Shown: piece after piece, positions 1 to 13,708 of the stretch
Layout: every line of letters begins with the position of its first letter
Numbering within the stretch: position 1 is the first letter of the stretch
Origin: Mytilisepta virgata
Lineage: Eukaryota; Mollusca; Bivalvia; Mytilida; Mytilidae
NCBI GenBank assembly: GCA_028015205.1
Contig: CM051512.1
Coordinates: 10,538,255-10,602,254, forward strand
Length of the DNA stretch: 64,000 nucleotides
Direction of reading: 5' to 3'
Position numbers and translations under genes: made by a program
Notes under the pieces: model-generated
What the model saw: the letters and a program-made list of their open reading frames with translations, nothing else
Told to the model about the DNA's origin: nothing
Databases searched by the model: none

Positions 1-1785
1 CATTACACACACTTTTAGATTTACTTAATAACATTTGGGAAACTGGTGACTTGCCATCTATGTGGAAGCTGGCTACAGTTGTCCCTATTCCAAAACCTGG
101 AAAAGATCATTTTGAACCGTCGAATTATCGACCAATAGCCATCACAAGTGGCGTGTGTAAGACGATGGAACGGATGATCAACGACCGTCTTGTTTGGTTC
201 TTAGAGACAAATAGTCTCCTGTCCAATATACAGTGTGGGATCCGACAGGGTAGAAGCACGTTAGATCATCTTGTTCGCTTTGAGTTACAATTGTCTTTAA
301 ATAAAATTGAAAAATGGGCTACGGAAAACGGTTTTAAATTTTCCAACTCTAAAACCCTATGTATGCAATTTGTAATAAACCGACCCCCAACTGACACTAT
401 TATTCTCCAATTAAAGTGGTCAAAACAAACCAAATTCCCTGGACTCCTGTTTGACAGTAAACTTACCTTTCTACCCAATATCAAAATGCTTAAAGCGAAA
501 TGCCTGAAAGCATTGGATATTTTAAAAGTTGTTTCCAGCACTGACTGGGGTGCTGATAAAACTATTTTATTAAATTTATATCGATCTTTAGTTAGATAAA
601 AACTTGATTATGGTTCCATTATATATGGATCTGCTGGCAAATCCTATATAAAAATTTTAGATACTGTACATCACCAAGGCCTAAGTTTGGCCTTGGGGGC
701 GTTCAGAACTTCTCCCGTAGAAAGTTTATAGTCTCTTCATAACCGTAGAATAAAACTTGGTCTACAATATTTAACAAAGCTGAAAGCCTATCCTTAAATC
801 CTGCCTAGGACTGTGTTTTCAACCCTCTCTATGAGGATGTATTTGAACAGCATGAAAACAAAATCCCACACATATCTGGGTGTAACATCAACCTTGATGA
901 AATAGCTGCTATTGATGTACCTAAATCGTCCCCTTGGCTTGTACCCAAACCCAAATTAATTTTTGACCTCAGAAAACATAAAAAGTCTGAGACTTATCCC
1001 ATTGAAATTCAGCAACAGTATGCTGAAATTAAATCACATTTTCAAAGGTTTGATAGAGTTTATACTGATAAATCAAAAGACGGGGATAGAGTAGCTGCTG
1101 CTGCTGTCTATGGGCAAAGAGCAGCAACCCTCCGTCTTCCATCTTCCAGTTCTATATTTACAGCTGAAGCAAGAGCTATTATTCTTGCCCTGAAATTCGT
1201 TAGATCTTCTGATAAACAACATTTTCTAATTTGTTCAGATTCTCTTTCATGTTTATTGGCTATAGAAAGTCAAAAGTAAAAAAGCCCGTTAATTTCACAC
1301 ATTATTGAATTCTATAAAAGGCTTGTCCATATGGGTAAACAAATAATCTTTTTCTGGATACCAAGTCATATTGGTATAAGAGGAAACACAGTTGTAGATA
1401 GGATTGCAAAGGATGCTTTAGACGACCCCATTACTAATGTGTCAGTGCCATATACTAATTTTAAACCTTTGATTTTTAAGTATATTTTACGTCTGTGCCA
1501 GTCCCAGTGGGATCTACTCACAGACAATAAATTACATTTTATTGAGCCAATTGTTGCAAGAATGTTTGTTTCTCTGGAAAAAGCCGAAGAGATCAAGTTG
1601 TGTTAACTAGATGTCGCATTGGCCACACCAGGAGGATTCACTCTTTTATTTTAGAGAGTGAGTCGCCCCCTGAGTGTATACCTTGCCAATGTCGACATAG
1701 TATTAGACATCTTTTAATTTACTGTGTAGATAAATCCGACATAATGTGTCGGTACTACACAGTCAACAATATAAAGATTTATTAA
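1..1785 (+). pseudogene. Non-LTR retrotransposon remnant (RT and RNase H pieces)
   Basis: Decayed element, 5' truncated at the window edge. Residues such as WKLATVVPIPKPGKD, NYRPIAITSG and GIRQGRSTLDHL (51-265) are reverse-transcriptase N-terminal motifs. The frame then jumps directly to the thumb-side KIEKWATENGFKFSNSKT. Downstream, 1040-1430 encodes an RNase H domain in pieces (VYTDKSKDG, AEARAIILALKF, WIPSHIGIRGN) with an in-frame stop near 1277. RNase H after RT suggests the I group of LINEs. Stops and the internal deletion make it inactive. Confidence 0.85.
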
Positions 1786-2099
1786 CAAAGGTTGTTGGCA
1801 ACCGTATTTTACAATATTTGAAGGACGTGGGACTATATTCGAGAATATAGTCTGTCTCACTGTATTCCTGATTATAGGCCTTAACCAGAATTTTAATTTG
1901 TTATATGTTCTGACCGATTTTATTTCACTGTTTGTATTTATGTGATAGCGTTTCCGTGATATTGTAAAATGTTTTGTAACGTTTTGTCTGATTTTTATTT
2001 ATTGTTTATACAGCCATATCTTACTTGTAAATAGTCTATTGGTTTTAGATGTTGTGTTAAACTTTAACCTCTTCCATTCAAATTGGTTTCCCATAGGTA

Positions 2100-3424
2100 C
2101 AATGTTAAACAAATTTAGAGTGTGGTGGCCAACTTAGTTGACATTCAAGGTTCTCAAACACAATTCTGAACGAGGACCATTGCTGTCATCAGTCTGGTTC
2201 AAAATGGCCAAGTTTATGGTATGATGATCTGCAAATTAAGTTTTCCCATATATTAAATGTTAATATTTATGTTAAACTGAGTTCGGCTATGGCAACCATT
2301 TTGGTTGACATTCCTGGTCATCGGACATTCTTCTGAAAGACCACCATCTAAGGTCCATTGCTGCCAAGTTCTGGTCACAATTATCGCAGTGGTTTCAGAC
2401 AAGAAGATTATTTAATGAATCTTTCCAATGGGTCCTATGTTAAACTAAGTTCAGCTGTGGCGGCCATCTTTGTTGACATTCCCGGTCATCGGACAAATTC
2501 TGAAAGGGGACCACCTATGAACCATTTCTGTTTGGTTCCAATTTGGCCAAGTTGTTTCAGACCAGAAGATTTTTTAATGAATTTCCCATATGGTCCTATG
2601 TTAAACTAAGTTCGGCTGTGACGACCATCTTGGATGATCGTCTGGGTGATTGGACACAATTCTGAAAGAGGTCCATCTAGAGACCATTGCTGCCAAGTCT
2701 GGTTCCAATTGGCCTTGTAGTTACATAGATGTTTGAAATTCTTCCCCCTTTTTCTATTTTTAGTCACAGCAGCCATGTCGGTTGGAAGTCGGTGATACCG
2801 GACACAATTTGGAAAGGGGTCACCCAAGGACCATTCCACCAAAGTTTCGTCGTAATTGAGAAGATCTTTAAAGGAAAGTTTACGCCGGACGCTTTCTTTA
2901 AAGGGCAAAAACTCCTATAATGGGTCAATTAATGATTTTTGTCATTTGCATTATTTGTAGATCTTACTTTGTTTAACATTTTTGCTGTTTACAGTTTATA
3001 TTTATCTATAATAATATTCAAGATAATAACCTAAAACTGCAAAATTCTCGTAACATTAACAATTCAGGGGCAATAACCCAACACAGGGTTCACTGATTCG
3101 TTTGAAAAGTTTATGGCATGTAGATCTTGACCATATGAACATTTTTACCCCGTCAGTTTTGCTCTAAATGCTTTAGTTTTTGAGATATAAGTCAAAAACT
3201 GCGGTTTACCCTTATGTTCTATTTTTAGCAATGTCGACCATGTTGGTTGGCAGGCGGGATCCTCGGACATATTTTTAAAACTAGATACCCTAATGATGCA
3301 TGTGGCCAAGTTTGGTTCCATTTTGCCCAGTAGTTTCGGAGAAGATTTTTGTAAAATTTAACGGACGACGGACGCCAAGTGATGAGAATAGTTCACTTGA
3401 CCCTTTGGGTCAGATGAGCTAAAA
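2100..3424 (-). repeat. Dispersed bivalve-type repeat block (copy A)
   Basis: Several degenerate repeats of a roughly 130-150-bp unit (recognisable by CCATTGCTGCCAAGTCTGG and CAATTGGCCAAG) end at a GAC-rich tract (3361-3376) and a hairpin, AGTTCACTTGACCC...GGGTCAGATGAGCT (3390-3420). Related blocks occur at 4610-5490, 8080-8540, 14600-15047 and, inverted, 57948-59130. No coding capacity; ORFs here are artefacts. Confidence 0.75.
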
Positions 3425-4609
3425 AAGGAATTGAATTCCATATTTATGTGATGTGAAAGCAAAGTCAAAGTATGTATGAGTTATATTTTCTAGGAATTTA
3501 ATTGGTACTCGAAAATATATTTGATGTTAATCATATGATCAACCTTATTGCAAATCCAATGACTGGAAAGGAGAACAAATATCAAGTATTATTTGAAATA
3601 TTGACAGTTAATCTCGTTGGATAAGAACTATTGAGAATAATCTGAAAAGTAATGGTTTCGGGGATATATGCCAGAAGCAGGAAAATTTCAATCCAAGATA
3701 GCTAAATGTAACTTAAATGTAACTTGATCAGTTTGAAATACAATGAAAAAATGAAATTATTTTGAAAAGGTAAAAAATGAATTTAAACACTCTTCTTTCT
3801 ACATGTTTTCATGTCATATATCATATACAAAAATTACTATGTGTGTACCTTTGCTATGCTTTGGCGAAAAGTGATGAAAGAATCTAGAATTTTTACAAAA
3901 AAAGGAATTCGCCTCTTCTATGGATTTCCCTGCTTCCATAGTTATCGCTTCTATATTCTTTTCTAATTATCAAAAAAAACTAAGCTGCAATTCTTGAGAA
4001 ATAAATGTAAATAATTAGCATAATTATAATCGAGAAAATCACAAATAGCAAAGAGCAAATTCAAGTCCTGATTTGTTGTAAAATGTTCAAAAATGACAAA
4101 CAACAAGAATGTATACATGGTATAGTACCTTCTATTAAAAGCACACTAAAAGTGAAAGACGAAAAATTCAAACTAATATATTAAAAATCTTTTGCAACAT
4201 CAGAATAAAGACTGACCTCAAAATGTTAAAAATGCTTAAAATCCATGTCCAAATAATTTGTTTATGCTTTCAAAACAATTATTGTCTTGTAAATTCCAAA
4301 AATGGCGAACAAATCAATATTGGCGGAAACGTTACCAGCGCATGCTTGCGAATATCTACGTAAAGGTTTACCTTTAAACCTTTCAAATAAGAAAAGAATT
4401 ATTTTTATATTAAATGACAACAGATATAGATCTACCATGGTAAACAAATTAAACAAAAGCCTCCAGTTATATTGTTTCAAACATAAAATTCAAAATACAT
4501 TTCAGAATATAATTAGAGGCTCTCAAGAGCCTGTATCGCTCACCTGAATTTAACTTGTCCAACATCAGCAGGATTGAAAATATGAGTGTAGCAGTTATCT
4601 TTGCTGGTT

Positions 4610-6070
4610 TTCCCATAGGTAAAATGTTAAACAAAAGTAGAGTGTGGTGGCCATCTTAGTTGACATTCCTGGTCATCGGACATTCTTCTGAAAGACGACC
4701 ATCTAAGGTCCATTGCTGCCAAGTCTGGTCCCAATTATCGCAGTGGTTTCAGACAAGAAGATTATTTGATGAATCTTCCCAATGGGTCCTATGTTAAACT
4801 ATGTTCAGCTGTGGCAGCCATCTTTGTTGACATTCCCGGTCATCGGACAAATTCTGAAAGGGGACCACCTATGAACCATTTCTGTTTGGTTCCAATTGGC
4901 CAAGTTGTTTCAGACCAGAATATTTTTAAATGAATTTCCCATAGGGTCCCACGTTAAACTAAGTTCGGCTGTGACGACCATCTTAGATGATCGTCTGGGT
5001 GATTGGACACAATTCTGAAAGAGCACCATCTAGAAACCATTGCTGCCAAGTCTGGTTCCAATTGGCCTTGTAGTTACATAGAAGATTTTTGAAATTCATC
5101 CCCCCTTTTTCTATTTTTAGTCACAGCAGCTATGTCGGTTGGAAGTCGGTAATGCCGGACACAATGTTGGAAAGGGGTCACCCAAGGACCATTGCACCAA
5201 AGTTTCGTCACAATTGGCGCATTGGTTTTCAGAGAAGATCTTTAAAGGAAAGTTTATGCCGGACGCCGTCTTTAAAAGAAAGTTTATGCCGGACGCCGTC
5301 TTTAAAAGAAAGTTTATGCCGGACGCCGTCTTTAAAGGGCAAAAACTCCTATAATGGGTCAATTAATGATTTTTGTCATTTGACTTGTTTTTGGATCTTA
5401 CTTGCATGTGGCCAAGTTTGGTTCTATTTGGCCCAGTACTTTCGGAGAAGATTTTTGTAAAATTTAACGGACGCCTGACGCCAAGTGATGAGAATTGAAT
5501 TCCATATTTATGTGATGTGAAAGCAAGGTCAAAGTATGAATGAGTTATATTTTCTAGGAATTTAATTGTTACTTGAAAATATATTTGAAGCAAACCATAT
5601 GATCAACCTACAGATCCAGTGAAAACAAAGCATCAAGTATTATTTGAAATATTGACAGTTAATCTCGTTGGATAAAAACAATTCAGAATAATCTGAAAAG
5701 TAATGGTTTCGGGGATATATGCCAGAAGCAGGGAAATTTCCAAAATAGCTAAAATGTAACTTAAATGTAACTTGATTTGGAAAAGTGAAATTGTTTTGAA
5801 AAGATAAATTTAAACACTCTCCTTTTTTCGTGTTTTCATGTCATATATCATATACAAAAATATTTATCTGTGTCCCTTTCCTTTGGTGAAAAGCGATTAA
5901 AGAATCCTGAATCTTAACAAAAAAGGAACTCGCCTCTTCATTGTATTTATTTTTATAGACCTTCCTACTTCTGTAGTTATCGCTTCTGTATTCTTTTCTA
6001 GTTTTCAAAAAGGTTAAGTTGCAATTCTGGAGAAAAAATGTAAGTAAATAGCATAACTATAATCGAGGTC
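4610..6070 (+). repeat. Tandem segmental duplicate of 2.1-4.06 kb region
   Basis: The order of sequence from the repeat block through AAAGCAAGGTCAAAGTATGA and TAATGGTTTCGGGGATATAT matches 2100-4060, with indels. Copy B has an extra triplication of a 30-bp segment containing AAGTTTATGCCGGACGCCGT (about 5240-5335) where copy A has one. The right flank lost the terminal hairpin seen in copy A. Confidence 0.75.
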
Positions 6071-6845
6071 AAAAGTTTCTTTTGATTTATCATTTAAATA
6101 TATACGTCAAAAACGTTTCAAAATAACATCAAAATAAAAGATTAAGATTTGAACAGTCACAGCAATCAAAATCAACCATGCCTCTGGTGGCCATGTTATT
6201 CATCCATCTGGAACCAAAGGTGGAACTGTGATTGAGGTCCTTAAACATCAAATTGGATAACAGGAAAGGTCAACAATGACGTACCAATTAATCAAAGTAA
6301 CCCAACTGAGAGAACTCCAGACAATTTTAACATAATTTTAAGAGTACAAAACACAAACTTGAACACAAGAGTCAGGATAGTCTGACTTGGTACAGACATC
6401 GAACATTGGTGGGGTCAAAACTTTCCTGTCAATTTTAGTTAAAATCTGTCCATTAGTTCCTGACCAAAAGACAAAAAAAATTCAATGGAAACTTTGAACA
6501 GCCGCAGCCACGGTCTGATCTGATGAATCTCAACCAAAAGTTGTAGAGCCTAGGCTATTGTTGTCATCAATCCTGCCAAGTTTCAAAACATTTCATGTCT
6601 GCACGTCTAAGAGTCTGGTGGTAAAATATTAGAATTTATACATATTTGATATTTTCTGGGTGTATTAGTGCTATTATAATATTATTTCATCAATTTAATA
6701 AAACATTGCCATAATTTGTGGTTTGTAAGTTGTACTTACACAGATTGGCAAACATTTTTGTTTACTGTCGTGGCAGCGGCACATTTAAATAGAGTCTGCT
6801 AGAGTCTGGTGGCAAAATATCAGAATATATACATGTTTTATGTTT

Positions 6846-7480
6846 TACCAGTATTTAGCAAAATTCAAAAATAATAGAAATACTAAGGGTTCATTCCTTG
6901 TATTGCACATGGTAGATCTCCTTAGCTGAAATTTAGCTTCCTATTTCGATATTCAATTTGTTGGTTATGAGTACTTCTTCTTTAAAATAAGTTTGGATTT
7001 TGGTCTTCCAAATGTTTCGGTTTTAATGCTGCTGATGAGAGGTAACTCCTTGAAATGCGTCGTATACAGCATAGTATAAATTTACTATATCTAATATTAG
7101 TATCTTTGGATTGTTATTTTGAAACTCCTGGGACGATGCCTCTGCATGGTGGTCCCTAGGTCCCCGAGGGTATTCGCCAACCCAGTCGTCAGATTTGTCT
7201 GACATGATTATTCATTGATTTGTTACAGAAATTGCCAGTATTTAGCAAAATTCAAAAATAATAGAAATACTAAGGGTTCATTCCTTGTATTGCACATGGT
7301 AGATCTCCTTAGCTGAAATTTGGCTTCATATTTCGGTATTTTTGGTTATGTGTACTTCTTCTTTAAAATAAGTTTGGTTTTTGGTCTTCCAAATGCTACT
7401 GATGAGAGGTAACTCCTTGAAATGCGCGGTTTACAGCATAGTATAAATGTACTATATGTAATATCAGTATCTTTGGATTG
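6846..7480. repeat. Direct repeat pair of about 250 bp
   Basis: 6846-7110 and 7230-7480 share long stretches such as AGTATTTAGCAAAATTCAAA and CATGGTAGATCTCCTTAGCT, with moderate divergence. No gene is seen in either. Confidence 0.7.
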
Positions 7481-7490
7481 TTATTGTAAA

Positions 7491-7786
7491 TAGGTAAAGG
7501 TAAAGGTAAGTTTTATTTAACGTCGGTGTGTACAAGTCAACAATCAACATAAGCTCTGTAGAGCTTTTTTACCGACGGCGAGATGAACGACCGTTTGGTA
7601 GATATCGTGTTCTCGCATGGTCGCCAGGCTTGTTGTGGAGGAAAGCCCGATATACCAGACCAGAAATCGGTGAAACCCCCAAGCTAAGGTAGGTGCCTGG
7701 AAACCTTGACACATGTGAGGTTCAAACCCACAGTGGTGTCGACCTCGTGGTTTAAAGTCCAGCGCCTACTAGGCCACCTTGCCCCT
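7491..7786 (-). mobile_element. tRNA-derived SINE, family 3
   Basis: Read on the minus strand it starts with GGTGGCCTAGTAGGCGCTGG (A-box-like) and has GGGTTTGAACCTCAC (B-box-like). It ends at the left in a GGTAAA repeat (7491-7510). Only one clear copy in the window. Confidence 0.6.
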
Positions 7787-8079
7787 CATACGACCAATAA
7801 ACCATAAATTATGACAAATTTTTATTTTCTGAGAAAATAGGTCTTGAACGTATGAAGTAATGTCATATTTCACCTTGAAATTTTATTTTTATTCATGCAG
7901 GAAAGAGCAAAACTAGGACCATCTAATGCATTCATTTATTGCAAATTTTTCATGTATAGGAATTTTAAATTTTCAATAATGAGAATGTGTTTCAAAGGTA
8001 TGTGGTGTTGTAGTCGTATTGTTATTACAGTATCTCTTCCAACTATGGTATCTTTTCGATTTGTGGATAAATCTCTCAA

Positions 8080-8540
8080 AGAAGACTGCCTAAGGGCCAT
8101 TCCTGCCAAGTTTTTATTCCATATTGCTTCGTGGCTTTGCAGTTTCAGACGAGCAGAATGTTGAGTGAACTTTTTCACATAGGGTCCAATATTAAGCTAA
8201 GTTTGCATATGGAGGCCATCTTGGATGACGGTCCAAATCATTGGATACAAATCTGATTAAGGACCATCATGGGGCCATTGCTGGCAAAGTGGGTTCCAAT
8301 TGGCTCGCTTATATCAGAAATTGATTTTAAGTTAATTTTCTCATAGATTACTATGTTAAACTATGTTCATTTATGATGGCCATCTTGAATGACAGACAGG
8401 GACATCAGATATAATTCTGAAGAAGGACTATTGCTACAAGGGTTTGTTTTAATTGGCCAGGTGGTTTCAGAGGACAAGAATTTTAAAGGAGAGCTTATTA
8501 CGATGCTGCTTACATGAGCCTTTTGACCATGTGATCTAAA
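8080..8540 (-). repeat. Diverged copy of the dispersed CCATTGCTGCCAAG repeat
   Basis: Fragments such as GGGCCATTGCTGGCAAAGTG, GGTTCCAATTGGC and GGTGGTTTCAGAGGACAAG match the repeat blocks at 2.1-5.5 kb but are more decayed. No terminal hairpin is visible. Confidence 0.6.
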
Positions 8541-8599
8541 AACCTAAAAAGAATGTGGACCTTGCAACAACCTTCTACATGATTTCTAGATGCAATGGT

Positions 8600-11500
8600 A
8601 ATACATCCCTATCTGGAAAGAAATAAAATTAAAACAAAATTTTTAGCAATATAACATTTTATTATTACTATAATGCACATCAAATTTGTTATTAAGCTCA
8701 AAGCTAATAAATAAAACAACAGATCAACAACAAGTAGCCAAATAATTCCATTAAAAACTGGTCCACAAAAATATCCTGTAAAAGATTTAATTAACATAAA
8801 TATTTTAAGTGTTTAATATAAAAATACAAAATCAATAGTTCTTTATATTTCTCGTCTTTCTATGTGGATTTCCTTCCAAAAATCACTTTTTAGTGTCCTT
8901 TTACCTCAATAAAATTCAAGTCAAATTTTAAGATAAATAAAATAAATAGAAAATTTTAAATATCAGTAGTAGTAACAATGCAAATCACTGATAAATCAAA
9001 TTAGGCCACAGCAAATTGATTTTTTAGTCCTTATGATTTCGCCACTTCAACTTTCAGACTTTAATAAACAAATATTTTGCAGCTTCATTTTGTAAAAAAT
9101 TCTATTATTTAACCCAAATTCTTCATTTTTCAAGAAATTAGAAATAAAAAGATTTCACTTGCTCTTAAAATTTAGTACATTTTTTCAATATTTTAGTTAC
9201 AAAAACCTTGTGCTGCATGTAAATTTGATTTTTGCCTAAAGAAAACTAGTCCTGAAGAAAAAAAAATTAAATTGAAATTTTGCTCACTCACACCTTTTTT
9301 TGTCATTAGCAATAAAAAAAAATAAAAATCAATTTTGTGTGGCCTAATGTTGTTGGAAATAAACTGACTGTTTTAACATTAATATTGGTTCAAACCCAAA
9401 ACAATTTCATATGCAGCTCTCATACAATCTGATGAAGTTTGGCAACATAACAATATAGATATTTTTTAATTAATCTTACTGCAGACATACATTTTGGATC
9501 TTGGATGTCTAAAAGCAGAAGTTCATGGGTAAAAGTACAGCACATGTACTTAAAAAAACAAACCAAAAATAGAGATCAGTTAAACTAAACACCTCTCTTT
9601 ACATGTTATAATGATGTAACAGATATAGAATATTTGAGAACACTGTCTCCAGTGGAATTCAACTTTAAAAACAATTTGAACTATAAGCTGAGATTCCTCC
9701 CATGTCAATTTTTGTATATGCTTAAATATTAAAAAGTATGACTTTTTATAGGTCAATTGGTGCAAGATTCTACAATATACATGTGATTTATAAAAAAAAT
9801 GTATTGAAGAGATATTTTTAGGTTTACGACAGGATTTTCAAAATTGATAAACTTAAAAAGGAGCAATTAAGGACACAAAAGAGACTTTAAATTCTAAACA
9901 AAATTGTCCCCTGAAGTGTATTACATCACATATGTATCAAGTTTTTAAATTAAGTTCACATACCTCTGAAAATTAATGATTAAACTATATGGTGAATTAT
10001 CTAAAAATAAAATACACAGTGCTTCAAGCTATCTAATAAACATGATAAAATATTAATCTCAGCACACATATAAACTTACAAACTCTTTGAATACTAAGTG
10101 AGTTTTAACTTTCATGGGCCTGAGCAGAAGGACATTTTGGACTCATTATATATTTACTACTTTGCAGCTTCTTGAAAATAATATTATGATGATCTATTGT
10201 GCCAATTGTCCTCACCAAAAAAGATTTTGTCCATGACATAAAATTACAAAAACATACCCTGCATGTTCACATTTGGCAATAATAAAAACATACAAGTCTA
10301 AGGAGACAATATATTATTTTTTATTGGGATTGCCAGGGATTTTAGAAAAGAAAATACAAATATCCTTTGCTTCTGTTTTTGAAGCATCAAGTTGTCCTAA
10401 AAACAAAGATACTTGAATTACCCATTATGTGCTCATACTATCAAAACTATTCAAAGTACCTACACCGAGGTATATAAGGAATTGTCAAACAAAAATTTAT
10501 TTCACCATGAATACTGATTTTGAAACTCCTTCTGAACAGATTTTTTTATGGTGGATTATTTTAAAATCCTAATCACCCCTTCCAGAATTAAAATTGCTGT
10601 TCAATAAGATGAACGCTAAGATCAAGAAAACATGAGTATTATAATGACGTATATATTTATATCACTATTTTAACAAAATGCATTCAACAAGTGTACATGT
10701 TAACAGCCCTTTTCAGAAAATCATTTAATTTCCAACCCAACACGTCATCTCTAAAGGAGTAGGGTCATATTTCCAATATTTGTTCCCCTCATATTCGTTA
10801 ATATTCATCAACTTTTTATCCTAATCAATTTTATTCAATGTGTTTTTATGTTAACAAACAAAACATTTATGCTTAATCATTTATAAGTTCATTTTCTACT
10901 GTCAAAGGTCTAGTAATGAGACATTTTGAGTAATTTACAAAGCATTTTGTATGATTGTTTTGGAATATTGCCAAGAATGACACTCAGAACAAAATTCTTT
11001 CCACTGTCACATTGAAAAAAAAAAACGTATCACAAAATACCAAAATAAATTGATGCACTGTATGGCCGTTTCGTTGACTGACAACTCATCAGCAGTGAAA
11101 GAGATATAAAAAAGAACTTGCAATAAAACTTTTTGGTTAATCTTAGAGACATAAATTTGGCAAACTTGTGTTGAAAATTTCTCACAAAGAAATATTCAGG
11201 TATATAGAAAAAATTTTTACTACTCTAACTTATTTGTTACTTATTATTAGCAAATCTTAAGAGAACATTTTAAAGGCTACACCCTGAGAGATTTATTTAG
11301 ATGACTTTTTGAAATTGGCGAGGGAGTGAAATGAATGTGGAGTAAAATGGCTCTAATTCTTTATATTAGTTTTCAGATACAACTGCTCCTCTACCTGGGA
11401 AATAAACTGTTTCTTCAACTGGGCAATATAATGAGGAGCAAAGTGCATAAAAAATAATAAATAAAACTGATTTTTAAACAATTTTTGAATAAAGCAATGT

Positions 11501-12377
11501 CTTGCAAAAAGATTGAAAGCCAGCTGTGTAATTTTTCAGATAACTGAAAAATGTTTAATAAATCAAATTCTTGAATACAACAAAAAACATATACCTTGTA
11601 CTGAAATGAAATATTTAAAGCATGGCATGACACGACAACAATATTTTGGCGCATTGTATGCTAACAATTAAACATTAAATCTTTTTGCCATTATATAAAA
11701 ATACATAAAAAATAAAAATTCGAGTTTTGAAATATTTGCAATTGATTTGTTGCTAATTAAAAAAGTTATAATTTACAACCCTTTAGGTCACAGTAAATAC
11801 ATTCCTAGATTTTTATACATGTATTTTTAAAAAAGGGAGCATTTTCTCTATAATCTGTTTCTTTTTGAAAAATGATAAAAAGATTATAAATAAATTGAAA
11901 TCATTTATAATATTACCTTACAAAAAGTAATGTATTAAATATACGTAAAATGATGCATTTCTGATTTTCAAGGAAAAACATGAAGAAGTTCCAAATGTAA
12001 ATATGCTTTCCAAAGCATAAGAGACATACATGTAAAACAATTGGGAATGGGAGCATCAGTACATTGTATATCAGTATAGTCTGGTATGAAAATCTAGGAT
12101 TTATTTTTATTCTGTCTTATAATTCTACGTACTGCATTTAGGTTTTTTTTCTGTTTAACATTTCATATGGTATCACCACAGTTTTATTGAACTAAATGTT
12201 ATAAACATCTATGTGCAAACAAATTTTTAAAAAAAATGCAGACTATGCATTAGAATAAGAAACAACATACATTTAATTTTTAAAAAATCCTGAAAATATA
12301 AGTAAGCACCATATCACAGGAACAAACTGATACTGTAACAGTGTATTCAATAAGCAATAAATAAAAGCCCACAAGTT
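8600..12377 (-). other. Repeat-poor AT-rich stretch, possible long ANKIB1 3'UTR
   Basis: This 3.8-kb stretch downstream of the ANKIB1 stop contains no supportable ORF and, unlike the rest of the window, no recognised SINE or MITE. Several minus-strand AATAAA signals occur (seen as TTTATT on plus), for example around 12183-12188 and 8658-8663. A long 3'UTR ending near 8640 is possible, but I cannot show where the transcript stops. Confidence 0.35.
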
Positions 12378-13708
12378 CTATACAAATGTTGAATTTTCAT
12401 CACATTGATTCTCTTCCATTCCTGAACTGTTCTGGATATTAATTTCATTCTCATGATCATGTGATTCAGTTAAATTTGAAACTATATTTTCTTGTTGATT
12501 TGATTCCTGATATGACTTTGTTGGTTGTGAGGCACTAGGGATGATGTTATCATACTCAACTATACCCTGATCTGGTGCAGACTCTACAATTTCTATCTGC
12601 GGATCTAATGGAAAGTTTTTCAACATTTGTGCATTAAGGAAATTTGATACAACTGTTTCGGCTTCAGTCATGTCATGATCAAAATCAATATCACTACAAA
12701 AAGCAGACGCACCAGCCAACTCATCCTGATCACATGAATGTTTTATTTCAGAATCATATCCACTTTTTACAGACATATCCAAGTCCAATGAATGTTTTTC
12801 ATCATTACTCTTTTCTTCTAATGGTGGAGGAAAGCTTAAAGAATTTGATTCAATTTTTCCAATGGCCTCTGTTTTGTCCTGTTTCAGAGTCATTTCTTCT
12901 GATGTTTCTTCTGCATCATCTGAATTTTTGTACTGATAGTCTTCACAACCATGCAAAGAAAGATCTTTCATAAATTTCTCTAATGAAGCTTGTAAGTCAA
13001 AATTGTCCTCTTCTTCATTTTTAGGTGGAACAGGTCTAGAATCAATTGAAAAATCGTCCTGAATTTCTCCACCAACAACTATGTGTTCTTTGTCTTCTGG
13101 ATAAGGCCAAGACATACTTAATTTGTCGTGTTGCCCTCTTCTTTGTTCATTAATTTCAGACATACATATATTTTTGTTCTTAACAAGAAATTTGTCATGA
13201 TTGTTTGATTTTGTGTTTAAAATATCACATTTGGTAGAAAAGTTTTTAGTTTTATCATTATCACCAAAGTCAATGTTAGACACAGAGAGATCTTTTATGA
13301 TACCAAATGATTCACAAATACTGGGTTTTATAATGTCACTTTGAGCACCATTAAAATCTGTGATTGTTAAGTCAACGCTAGGCCCTGGAACTGGTATATT
13401 TCCATGATCATGGCTTAAACCAACTGCACCTTCTAGTCCAGCAAAATCTAATCCGTGATCGTCAGATGTACCCTGAAGAATTCCATCAGTTTTACTATTT
13501 TGTTCATTTGAATGTGATGAAAATTCTGGTCCTAAGTCAAGGTCACCTATTCCTGTGTCTGCCAACAATTTCTGAACAGTACGACAATCTATACAATCAC
13601 TATGTTGTGCGTCATCTACGGTTCTGTTCGGAACACCTTGTACAATATCTCCTAATTCTCTAGATCTTATTTCCTTGGTCTTTTTCCCAGGCAATTTATC
13701 ATTTGATG
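12378..13708 (-). CDS. ANKIB1: ANKIB1 exon 21: long acidic C-terminal tail
   Basis: Single open exon of 1,331 nt from the acceptor CATTAATAG to TAG at 12380-12378, encoding about residues 872-1314. It is hydrophilic and rich in Asp, Glu, Ser, Asn and Gln, with no transmembrane or obvious folded domain; it is probably disordered. A short acidic hydrophobic segment ([21 protein letters not shown]) could form a helix. Length and composition differ from the vertebrate tail, as expected for a fast-evolving region. An apparent earlier start at 13694 is not real because the exon continues to the acceptor. Confidence 0.9.

Noticed and set aside
5089..5460. 123-codon frame with a repeated SLKESLCRTP peptide
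   Set aside because: Produced by a 30-bp triplication inside a non-coding dispersed repeat; no homologous frame in copy A.
12644..12973. 109-codon plus-strand frame opposite ANKIB1 exon 21
   Set aside because: Antisense shadow of a real coding exon with His/Gln-rich composition caused by the opposite strand.
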